Shown here one piece after another: positions 8,507 to 16,442 of a stretch of 64,000 bases of DNA. The notes beneath the pieces are model-generated. The model saw only the letters and a list, made by a program, of their open reading frames with translations. It did not search any database and was not told the DNA's origin. The translations under genes were made by a program, and so were the position numbers. Every line of letters begins with the position of its first letter. Positions within the stretch are counted from its first letter, which is position 1. Origin of the DNA: Pseudooceanicola spongiae (GTDB lineage Bacteria; Pseudomonadota; Alphaproteobacteria; Rhodobacterales; Rhodobacteraceae); contig NZ_CP045201.1 in assembly GCF_014899185.1 (NCBI RefSeq), positions 666,501-730,500 on the forward strand. Reading direction: 5' to 3'.

Positions 8507-9520
8507 TGGACGGCGTTAAACTGCAAGTCCTCTGGAGCAACCTGATCGGGATCGTCAGCGAACAGGCCTGCGCCCTGCAACGCAACGCCTTCAGCCCCAT
8601 CGTGCGCGAAGCCGGGGACCTCTCCAATGCTCTGTTCGATGAGCAGGCGCACATGGTGGCACAGGCGGTGACGGGCACGCTGGGGCACTTTTTTGACATC
8701 ACCCTCCTGTCGCCGATCTTTCGCGGCGATCGCATCATCGCCTATGCCGGATCGACGATCCACCACTCTGATATCGGCGGCTATGGCATCGGATCGGGGG
8801 CCCGCGACATCCATGAGGAGGGCCTCGGGATCCTGACGATGAAGCTCTATGAGGCGGGCAGGCCGAACGAGACGCTGTTCCAGATCATCCGCCGCAATGT
8901 GCCCCCGCCGGAGGCGCTGATGGGCGATCTTGGGGCTCAGGTGTCGTAGGGCATCATCGCCTCGGACCGGCTGAACGCGCTTTGCGATCGCTATGAACTG
9001 GAGGATATTTCCGAGCTTTCACAAGGGATTATCACCCGATCCGAAAAAATGACGCGCGAGGCCATGCGCAAGCTGCCGGGCGGGACCTATCACGGGGCGT
9101 CATGCTTTGATGGGCCGGGCGGGCAGGTGATCGACCTGCAGGTGGCCGTCACTGTCGAGGCGAAAAGGGCGAGATCCTCATCGATTTGAAGGCTCTTCGC
9201 CGCCGTCTTTGATGGGGATCAACGCAGGCTCGCTGGCGCCGATCCGCCTGAAATTGCCGGAGGGTTGCGTGGTCAATGCCAAGTACCCCTCGCACGTCAA
9301 TGCGCGCCATCTCGGCCGTGTGTGATCCGACGCAGATGTCGCGCGGTGTGATGGCGGCGGCGCGGCAGGGCTGTTTCTGGGCCAACCCGCGCGCGAAGGT
9401 GAAGGGGCAGAGCAGGGGGCGAATCTGTGCGTGCTGGGCACCGATCAGAGCTTCGTGGTGCAGGGCGCGAAACGGGCGCCGGCCGAGATGACCGGAGCGC
9501 GGGGCGCGCCGGAGGGTTAG
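8506..9520 (+). pseudogene. Hydantoinase subunit B (HyuB), decayed
   Basis: From 8506 the frame encodes the HyuB N-terminus (SEQACALQRNAFSPIVREAGD, LSNALFDEQAHMVAQAV). An amber stop at 8947-8949 interrupts it, and the same frame continues as SDRLNALCDRYEL and TREAMRKLPGGTYHG. A frameshift near 9160 follows (KGEILIDLK in the new frame). Another piece, INAGSLAPIRLKLPEGCVVN, is stopped near 9324, and a C-terminal remnant ends at about 9520. HyuB acts with HyuA in ATP-dependent hydantoin or oxoproline hydrolysis; this copy cannot make an intact protein. Confidence 0.75.
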
Positions 9521-9555
9521 GGCCGCAGAGCGCGAAACGGCGCAATTTGGCCTGT

Positions 9556-9599
9556 CGGTATTGCGTCGGTATCTGAACGGTATCCGAACGGTGCGATGT
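9556..9599. repeat. Four 11-bp tandem units (CGGTAT-type)
   Basis: CGGTAT or CGGTGC occurs at 9556, 9567, 9578 and 9589, exactly 11 bp apart; the two middle units read CGGTATCTGAA and CGGTATCCGAA. The spacing equals about one helical turn, as in direct-repeat activator sites. It lies in the gap (9521-9828) between the decayed hyuB and the decarboxylase gene, about 230-270 bp before the latter. The rest of that gap shows no gene. Confidence 0.5.
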
Positions 9600-9828
9600 T
9601 TCGCAGGCGAGCGGCGGTGAACGTGACGACAGGCAGGGGCTGGCGCGGCGTCGGGCAGGCTGAAATCCGGTGGGCGAGGCGTAAAGTTTTACACATTTGC
9701 GGGAGGGTGGTGGTGTAGCGTGGCGTCAACCACCGCCGATCAGGCGTGCAAACTCGGGATGCGCTTGACGGGGCGGCCCCATGCCTGACAGAACGAACAA
9801 CCAAGACGCGGCTCGCAAAGGACGCTCG

Positions 9829-12123
9829 ATGAAATTCCGTTTCCCCATCGTCATCATCGACGAAGACTTCCGCTCCGAGAACACCTCGGGGCTTGGCATC
9901 CGGGCGCTGGCCGATGCCATCGAGGCCGAAGGCATCGAGGTGCTTGGCGTCACCAGCTATGGCGACCTGTCGCAGTTCGCCCAGCAACAAAGCCGGGCCT
10001 CGGCCTTCGTGCTGTCCATCGACGACGAAGAATTCACCGCAGGGCCAGAGCTGGACCCGGCGGTTGAAAAACTGCGCGCCTTCATCGACGAAGTGCGCTG
10101 GAAAAACGCCGATGTGCCGATCTTCCTGCACGGCGAGACCAAGACCTCGCGCCACCTGCCCAATGGCATCCTGCGCGAGCTGCACGGCTTCATCCACATG
10201 TTCGAGGACACGCCGGAGTTCGTCGCCAAGCACCTGATCCGTGAGGCGAAGGTGTATCTTGAGGGCATCAAGCCGCCGTTCTTCAAGCAGCTGCTGGAAT
10301 ATGCCGAGGACGGGTCCTATTCCTGGCACTGCCCGGGGCACTCGGGGGGCGTCGCCTTCCTGAAATCCCCCATCGGCCAGATGTATCACCAGTTCTACGG
10401 CGAAAACATGCTGCGCGCGGATGTCTGCAACGCGGTCGAGGAGCTGGGCCAGCTGCTGGATCACAACGGGGCGATTGGCGCGTCCGAGCGCAATGCGGCG
10501 CGCATTTTCAACGCGGACCATTGCTTTTTCGTGACCAACGGCACCAGCACCAGCAACAAGATGGTCTGGCACCACACGGTTGCGCCGGGCGATGTCGTCG
10601 TGGTGGACCGCAACTGTCACAAGTCGATCCTGCACGCCATCATCATGACCGGCGCGATCCCTGTGTTCCTGCGCCCGACGCGCAACCAGTGGGGCATCAT
10701 CGGCCCGATCCAGAAGTCCGAGTTCGAGCCGGAGGCGATCCGCGCCAAGATCCGCGCCAACCCGCTGCTGAAGGATTACGACGCGGATACGGTGCGCCCG
10801 CGCATCATGACGCTGACGCAATCGACCTATGACGGCGTGCTCTATAACACCGAAGTCATCAAGGGCATGCTCGACGGCTGGATCGACAACCTGCACTTTG
10901 ACGAAGCCTGGCTGCCGCATGCTGCCTTCCACCCGTTCTATGGCCAGTTCCACGCCATGGGGCTGAAACGCGGTCGCACCAAAAAGTCGATGACCTATGC
11001 GACGCAATCGGTCCACAAGCTGCTGGCCGGCATCAGTCAGGCGAGCCATGTTCTGGTGCAGGACAGCGAGGAAGTGCAGCTGGACCGGCCGCTCTTCAAC
11101 GAGAGCTATCTGATGCACACCTCCACCAGCCCGCAGTATTCGATCATTGCCAGCTGCGATGTCGCGGCGGCGATGATGGAGCCTCCGGGTGGCACGGCGC
11201 TGGTCGAGGAGAGCATCGTCGAGGCGTTGGATTTCCGCCGCGCCATGGGCAAGGTCGACGAGGAATACGGTGCCGACGACTGGTGGTTCCGGGTCTGGGG
11301 CCCGGAAGATTTCGACCATACCGAAGACGGTATGGGCGAGGCCAGCGACTGGGTGTTGCAGAAGACCAACGCGGATGGCGCGATCTCGGGCGGCGGCGAG
11401 AGCTGGCACGGCTTTGGCGACATGGCCCCCGGTTTCAACATGCTGGACCCGATCAAGGCGACGATCATCACGCCGGGTCTCGACCTTGACGGGCGCTTTG
11501 ACGAGAGCGGGATTCCGGCCTCCATCGTGTCGAAATACCTCGCCGAGCATGGCGTTGTCGTTGAAAAGACCGGGCTTTACAGCTTCTTCATCCTGTTCAC
11601 CATCGGCATCACCAAGGGCCGCTGGAACACGCTGCTGGCCGCCTTGCAACAGTTCAAGGACGACTACGATCGCAACCAGCCGCTTTGGCGGGTGATGCCG
11701 GAGTTCTGCGCCAAGCATCCGCGCTATGAGGGCATGGGTCTGAAGGATCTGAGCCTGCATGTGCACAAGCTCTATGCCAAGTACGACGTGGCGCGGCTGT
11801 CGACCGAGATCTATCTGACGGACCACCATCCGGCGATGACGCCCTCGGATGCCTTCGCCCATATCGCGCGGCGCAAGACCCAGCGGGTGCCGATCGATGA
11901 GCTGGAGGGGCGGATCACAACCAGCCTCGTCACACCTTATCCGCCGGGGATCCCGCTGTTGATCCCGGGCGAGGTGTTCAATGCGCGCATCGTCGATTAC
12001 CTGCGCTTCAACCGTGAATTCGCGCAGGAATGCCCCGGATTTGAGACCGATATTCACGGGCTGGTGCATGAAGCGGGCGCGGATGGCGAGATGCAGTATT
12101 TCGCGGATTGCGTCGCCGTCTGA
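9829..12123 (+). CDS. Orn/Lys/Arg decarboxylase, PLP-dependent biodegradative type
   Basis: The 764-residue protein matches the large fold-type I decarboxylases (AdiA/CadA/SpeC, about 710-760 residues). It has an N-terminal receiver-like wing domain (residues 1-130, FPIVIIDEDF at the start). In the PLP core, D358 (HFDEAW) should bind the pyridine nitrogen and K397 (SVHKLLAG) forms the Schiff base. A C-terminal domain follows. The ATG at 9829 has AAAGGA six bases upstream; an upstream ATG at 9781 is less well placed. Length slightly favours arginine over ornithine or lysine, but the substrate is not settled. It is a single gene, with a hairpin after its stop. Roles would be polyamine or agmatine supply or acid resistance. 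Confidence 0.92.
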   Translation: MKFRFPIVIIDEDFRSENTSGLGIRALADAIEAEGIEVLGVTSYGDLSQFAQQQSRASAFVLSIDDEEFTAGPELDPAVEKLRAFIDEVRWKNADVPIFLHGETKTSRHLPNGILRELHGFIHMFEDTPEFVAKHLIREAKVYLEGIKPPFFKQLLEYAEDGSYSWHCPGHSGGVAFLKSPIGQMYHQFYGENMLRADVCNAVEELGQLLDHNGAIGASERNAARIFNADHCFFVTNGTSTSNKMVWHHTVAPGDVVVVDRNCHKSILHAIIMTGAIPVFLRPTRNQWGIIGPIQKSEFEPEAIRAKIRANPLLKDYDADTVRPRIMTLTQSTYDGVLYNTEVIKGMLDGWIDNLHFDEAWLPHAAFHPFYGQFHAMGLKRGRTKKSMTYATQSVHKLLAGISQASHVLVQDSEEVQLDRPLFNESYLMHTSTSPQYSIIASCDVAAAMMEPPGGTALVEESIVEALDFRRAMGKVDEEYGADDWWFRVWGPEDFDHTEDGMGEASDWVLQKTNADGAISGGGESWHGFGDMAPGFNMLDPIKATIITPGLDLDGRFDESGIPASIVSKYLAEHGVVVEKTGLYSFFILFTIGITKGRWNTLLAALQQFKDDYDRNQPLWRVMPEFCAKHPRYEGMGLKDLSLHVHKLYAKYDVARLSTEIYLTDHHPAMTPSDAFAHIARRKTQRVPIDELEGRITTSLVTPYPPGIPLLIPGEVFNARIVDYLRFNREFAQECPGFETDIHGLVHEAGADGEMQYFADCVAV

Positions 12124-12133
12124 TCTGGCAGTG

Positions 12134-12239
12134 ACTTTGCAAACTGGGGCCGGCACGTTGCAAAGCGTGCCGGCCCCAGCCGTTTCGACCTACGGCGGGG
12201 CAGGAAATCTGCCACGGCAGCGAGAAACTTTGCAAACTG
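12134..12239. repeat. Direct repeat of ACTTTGCAAACTG around the decarboxylase terminator
   Basis: The 13-mer ACTTTGCAAACTG, with a palindromic TTTGCAAA core, occurs at 12134-12146 and again at 12227-12239. A third TTGCAAAG forms the loop of the hairpin between them. The downstream copy is 64 bp before the type I secretion ATPase start and could be a regulator site for that operon. Confidence 0.4.
12144..12179 (+). terminator. Strong 14-bp stem-loop after the decarboxylase gene
   Basis: Perfect arms at 12144-12157 (CTGGGGCCGGCACG) and 12166-12179 flank an 8-base loop. There is no long T run, so termination is likely but not certain. Confidence 0.7.
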
Positions 12240-12302
12240 TCACATCAGTTACGTCTGGCAGGCTTAGGGCGCAGGTCTGATTCATCGAACGGACTGACCT
12301 GA

Positions 12303-14036
12303 ATGACCTCTCCGACTTCTGTCTCTCTGACCTCTCCCGCCCGCCGCGGCGCGGGGGGGGCGGTGCGCGATCCCTTTGCCCTGCAACGGTCGGGCGTTTT
12401 GTTTCTGGCCGGGCTGTCGGGGGTGATCAACCTGCTGATGTTGACCGGCCCGATCTTCATGATGCAGGTCTATGACCGGGTGCTGTCGAGCCGCAGTGTC
12501 GTGACGCTGCTGGTGCTGCTCGGCATGGTGCTGGCGCTTTATGGGCTGCAGGCGGTGCTGGATGGCATCCGCAGCCGGGTCGCAACGCGGATTGCGGCGC
12601 AGAGCGATGCGGCGCTGGCACCGATGGCCTTTGCCATGGCGGGGCAGCGCGCAAGAATGTCGGCGCGCGACGGCGACGGGATGCAGCCCCTGCGCGATCT
12701 CGATACCCTGCGCCAGTTCGCCGGAGGGGCAGGGCCGATTGCGCTGTGCGATCTGCCGTGGACGCCGATTTATCTGATTGCGATCAGCCTGTTCCACCCG
12801 GTGCTGGGGATGATTGCGGCGGGCGGTGCTGCGGTGCTGTTCGTGCTGACGCTGCTGACCGAGCGGTTTTCCCATCGCGCCGGCCAGAACGCTTCGGAGA
12901 AGATGTCGCAGCGCAATGCCCTGGCCGAGACCGGGATGCAGGACGCCGAAACCCTCGGCGCGCTCGGGATATTTGACCGGCTGGGCGCGACCTGGGCGAC
13001 CGCGCACGCAGGGATGGTGCGCGCGCAGGTGGCGCTGGCGGATCGTGCGGGGACGCTGGCCTCGGCGGCCAAGGGGTTCCGGTTCATGCTGCAGTCGGGC
13101 ACGCTGGCGGCGGGCGCCTGGCTGGTCATTCAGGGAGAGCTTTCGGCGGGCTCGATGATGGCGACGTCGGTGTTGTCGTCGCGCGCTCTGGCGCCGATCG
13201 AACAGGTGATTGCACAATGGCGCGGCTTTAGCGCGTCGCGGGCGGCGCGGGGGCGGCTGCGCGCTTCGATGGCGCTGCTGCCGAAGGGGCAGGCGGGGAT
13301 CGACCTGCCGCCGCCGGTGGAAAGTTTGCAAGTTAGCAATTTGCAGGTGGTGCCGGTGGGCGGCGCGCGGCCCTTGCTGGCGGGGGTGAGCTTCGCGCTG
13401 TCGGCGGGCGACGGGCTGGGCGTGATCGGGCCGAGCGGTGCGGGAAAGACGACTTTGCTGAGGGGGCTGCTGGGGATCTGGCCGGTGAATGACGGCGCGA
13501 TCCGGTTGGACGGCGCGACGCCGGACCAGTGGCAGAACGGGGTGCGCGGCTTCACCGGCTATCTGCCGCAGGAGACGCGGCTGCTGCCCGGCACTATCGC
13601 CGAAAATATCGCCGGGTTCGATCCGGCGCAGAGCACGGAGGCGGTGCTGAAGGCGGCCCAGTTGGCCGGGGTGCACGAGATGATCCTGGCGCTGCCCGAA
13701 GGCTACAACTGTCGCATCGGGGCCACCGGCACGACGCTGTCGGCGGGGCAGCGGCAGCGGCTGGCGCTGGCGCGGGCGGTCTACGGCGATCCGTTTCTGA
13801 TCGTGATGGACGAGCCGAACGCGCATCTGGACGCCGAGGGCGACACGGCGCTGGCGGGGGCAATTGCCGCTCTGCGGGCTGCGGGTCAGATCGTGATCTG
13901 CATCGCGCACAGGCCGAGCGCGCTGAAGGCGCTGAACATGGTGCTGATGATCGAACAGGGGCGGATGCGCAGCTTTGGCCCCAAGGACGAGGTTCTGGGG
14001 CAGGTGGTGGCCCATCCACGGGCGGTGCAACAATGA
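12303..14036 (+). CDS. Type I secretion system permease/ATPase (PrtD/AprD-like)
   Basis: The 577-residue inner-membrane exporter has an N-terminal transmembrane domain (about residues 30-310, opening with VLFLAGLSGVINLLMLTGPI) and a C-terminal ATPase. Visible motifs are Walker A GPSGAGKTT (376-384), signature LSAGQRQR (about 479-486), Walker B LIVMDEP (about 500-506) and a switch histidine in CIAHRPS. It lacks an N-terminal peptidase domain, as expected for exporters of RTX proteins with C-terminal signals. It overlaps the adaptor gene by 4 bp (ATGA). The likely cargo is the RTX phosphoesterase at 16443; no TolC-like gene is in the window. Confidence 0.93.
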   Translation: MTSPTSVSLTSPARRGAGGAVRDPFALQRSGVLFLAGLSGVINLLMLTGPIFMMQVYDRVLSSRSVVTLLVLLGMVLALYGLQAVLDGIRSRVATRIAAQSDAALAPMAFAMAGQRARMSARDGDGMQPLRDLDTLRQFAGGAGPIALCDLPWTPIYLIAISLFHPVLGMIAAGGAAVLFVLTLLTERFSHRAGQNASEKMSQRNALAETGMQDAETLGALGIFDRLGATWATAHAGMVRAQVALADRAGTLASAAKGFRFMLQSGTLAAGAWLVIQGELSAGSMMATSVLSSRALAPIEQVIAQWRGFSASRAARGRLRASMALLPKGQAGIDLPPPVESLQVSNLQVVPVGGARPLLAGVSFALSAGDGLGVIGPSGAGKTTLLRGLLGIWPVNDGAIRLDGATPDQWQNGVRGFTGYLPQETRLLPGTIAENIAGFDPAQSTEAVLKAAQLAGVHEMILALPEGYNCRIGATGTTLSAGQRQRLALARAVYGDPFLIVMDEPNAHLDAEGDTALAGAIAALRAAGQIVICIAHRPSALKALNMVLMIEQGRMRSFGPKDEVLGQVVAHPRAVQQ

Positions 14037-15334
14037 CACATTCCTATTCCACACGCGGGCTCGCGTGGTCTGCGGCGACGGTCTGCGTTGTCGGCCTGGG
14101 CGGTTTCCTCGGTTGGTCGGCCTTTGCGCCGCTGCAGTCTGCGGTGATCGGCGCGGGCACGGTCGATGTCGAGGGCGCGATCAAGCACGTCCAGCATCCA
14201 GATGGCGGCGTGGTGGCGCAGCTGCCGGTGCGCGACGGGCAGAGCGTGGCGGCGGGCGATCTGGTGCTGCTGCTGGATGACACGGGGCTGCGCGCCGATC
14301 TCGACACGATCGAGACGCGGCTGATCGAGATTGATGCGCGCCGGGCGCGGCTGCTGGCGGAACGTGACGGGCGCGATCTGGTGTTTCCGGCGGCGCTGCT
14401 GGCGCTGGCCGAAGATGCGCAGCGCGGCGAGATGGCGCGCGAGGCGATGGCGGATGAGCGGATCCTGCGCGACGGGCGGCTGGCGGGCACGCAGGCCAAG
14501 ATTGCGCAGCTGCGCGAACGCATCGGCCAGCTCGGCAATGAGGCGGAGGGGCTGCGGGCACAGAAGGCGGCGGCCGAACGCTCCGGCGAACTGGTGCGCG
14601 AGGAGCTGGCGGATCTGCATCAGCTGCTGGAAAAGAGCCTGATCTCGCGCACGCGGGTCCGCTCGGTCGAGCGGGAGGCGGCCGATCTGGAGGGGCAGCT
14701 GGGGTCGCTGATTGCCGATCTCGCGCGTACCGAGGGCGAGGCGAGCGAGATCCGGTTGCAGATCCTGCAGGCCGAGCAGGACACCCTGACCGGTGTGATC
14801 GAGGAGAGCCGCACGCTGGAGGCCGAGCGCGGCGAGCTGGTGCAACGCCAGATCGCGGCGCGGGACAAGCTGGGGCGGACGCAGATGCGCGCGCCGGTGG
14901 CGGGGGTGGTGCATGAGATGGCGGTGCATACCCGGGGCGGCGTGTTGCAGGCGGGGCAGACGGCGATGTCGATCGTGCCGGCCTCGGGTGTGCTGATGAT
15001 CGAGACGCGGGTGTCGCCCGCCGATATCGATCAGGTGGCCGTCGGGGATGCGGCGCGGCTGCGGCTGAGCGCCTTCAACCAGCGCCAGACGCCGGAAATC
15101 ACTGGAACCGTGACACATGTGGCCGCCGATCTGAGCCATGACGCGGAGACCGGCGCGAGCTGGTACACGCTGAGGATCACGCCCGATGCGGCGGATATGG
15201 CGGGGCTGCAGGGGCTGGTGCTGAAGCCGGGGATGCCGGTGGAGGTGTTTCTGCTGGGCAGTGAGCGGACGATGCTGAGCTATCTTCTGAAACCGGTGCG
15301 CGACCAGATGCAGATGGCGCTGCGTGAGGATTAG
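14033..15334 (+). CDS. Type I secretion periplasmic adaptor (HlyD/PrtE family)
   Basis: The 433-residue membrane-fusion protein bridges the ABC exporter to an outer-membrane TolC channel. One transmembrane segment lies near residues 10-32 (AATVCVVGLGGFLGWSAFA). A biotinyl-lipoyl-like half motif (HPDGGVVAQLPVRDGQSVAAGD) follows, then a long charged coiled coil (about 90-280) and a C-terminal beta domain containing RAPVAGVVHEMAVH. The start is fixed by the ATGA overlap with the ATPase gene. Its stop overlaps the convergent LysR gene by 4 bp. Confidence 0.92.
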   Translation: MTHSYSTRGLAWSAATVCVVGLGGFLGWSAFAPLQSAVIGAGTVDVEGAIKHVQHPDGGVVAQLPVRDGQSVAAGDLVLLLDDTGLRADLDTIETRLIEIDARRARLLAERDGRDLVFPAALLALAEDAQRGEMAREAMADERILRDGRLAGTQAKIAQLRERIGQLGNEAEGLRAQKAAAERSGELVREELADLHQLLEKSLISRTRVRSVEREAADLEGQLGSLIADLARTEGEASEIRLQILQAEQDTLTGVIEESRTLEAERGELVQRQIAARDKLGRTQMRAPVAGVVHEMAVHTRGGVLQAGQTAMSIVPASGVLMIETRVSPADIDQVAVGDAARLRLSAFNQRQTPEITGTVTHVAADLSHDAETGASWYTLRITPDAADMAGLQGLVLKPGMPVEVFLLGSERTMLSYLLKPVRDQMQMALRED

Positions 15335-16218
15335 GTGAGGCCGACGCGGCCCCAGTCTTCACGCTCGGTCGCCTGAAAGAAGGTGCGCACGAGGGGGCTG
15401 CGGCGGCGCTCTTTCAGGCAGACGGCGTATTCGGTGAGCAGGATCGCCGCGTCGCGGATCGGGCGTTCGATCAGGCGGCTGTCGTGGCCCGCCTCAAGCG
15501 CGGCACCGATGCCGAGGCCGAAGCCCTGGGCGATCATCTCGCGCACCGCGTCTTGGCGGCCGACCTCAAGCACCGCGGCGGGCTCAAGCGCGGCGGCGGC
15601 GAGGTTGGCCTCGAACACCGCGCGGGTCTGGGAGCCGCGTTCGCGCAGGATCAGACGCTCGGCCACCAGATCCGACAGCGCCACGTCGGGCCGGGTGCTG
15701 AGCGGGTGGCCGAGGGGCAGGATCGCGACCAGCGCACTGCGCGCGAAGGGCAGGGTGAACAGGCGGCTGTCCTTCGTTTCATGGGCGGTGATGCCGACAT
15801 CGGCGCGGTATTCAAACAACCCCTCCAGCACCTCGGAGGAGTTGGTCACGGTCAGGCTGAAACGCAGATCGGGGCGGTCGCGCGCCAGATGCGACAGGAT
15901 GCGCGCGGGCAGGATCGCGCCGTCGCCCGTGACGCGCAGAGTGCCGCCGGCGAGGGCAATGCCGGCGTGCAGCAGGTTCTGGGCCTCGCGCTCGGCCTCG
16001 AACATACGCTCGGTCACGGCGTGCAGCGATTCCCCCTCAACCGTCAGGCGGACGCCGCGGGCGCGGCGTTCGAACAGCCGTACTCCGGCGGATTGTTCCA
16101 GCCCGCGCACCTGCGCCGACAGGGTCGATTGCGTGACCGAGTTGTCGCGCGCGGCCTGCGAGAAACTGCCCGCTTCGGCGACAAGGTGGAAGGCGCGCAG
16201 TTCTGTGAGGGAGGTCAT
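15331..16218 (-). CDS. LysR-family transcriptional regulator
   Basis: The 295-residue regulator has an N-terminal winged helix-turn-helix (residues 3-60; FHLVAEAGSFSQAARDNSVT, then LSAQVRGLEQ). The periplasmic-binding-like effector domain covers about 90-290. Overall wording resembles LysR proteins linked to phosphonate utilisation, but that is an impression. It is convergent with the type I adaptor gene and divergent from the RTX phosphoesterase gene 224 bp away, so control of that gene is plausible. Confidence 0.88.
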   Translation of the reverse strand: MTSLTELRAFHLVAEAGSFSQAARDNSVTQSTLSAQVRGLEQSAGVRLFERRARGVRLTVEGESLHAVTERMFEAEREAQNLLHAGIALAGGTLRVTGDGAILPARILSHLARDRPDLRFSLTVTNSSEVLEGLFEYRADVGITAHETKDSRLFTLPFARSALVAILPLGHPLSTRPDVALSDLVAERLILRERGSQTRAVFEANLAAAALEPAAVLEVGRQDAVREMIAQGFGLGIGAALEAGHDSRLIERPIRDAAILLTEYAVCLKERRRSPLVRTFFQATEREDWGRVGLT

Positions 16219-16442
16219 GGCGGAGCCTGTGTGGTGTCAGGCGGCCTGTCTGCCGCAGCGGTGCGACAGGGGCATGACAAAACGCGCTGCCATCGAAAAT
16301 ACCACTGCAATCCATTGAGACAATGATTGGCTCGGCCCGGCGTCTGTCAAGGAACTGTTAACTATCGTTCCTAAGAACCGGGGGAGTACGGACCCGCAGC
16401 CAAGCCTCTGCCGGTTCTTTTCGATGCACACAGGAAGACACC

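Noticed and set aside
9517..12156. Long minus-strand open frame (879 codons) over the decarboxylase gene
   Set aside because: It is the antisense shadow of a well-supported decarboxylase; its sequence is histidine/arginine-rich without family motifs.
12282..14054. Minus-strand open frame over the secretion ATPase
   Set aside because: The plus strand encodes all ABC motifs; the antisense product has no recognisable features.
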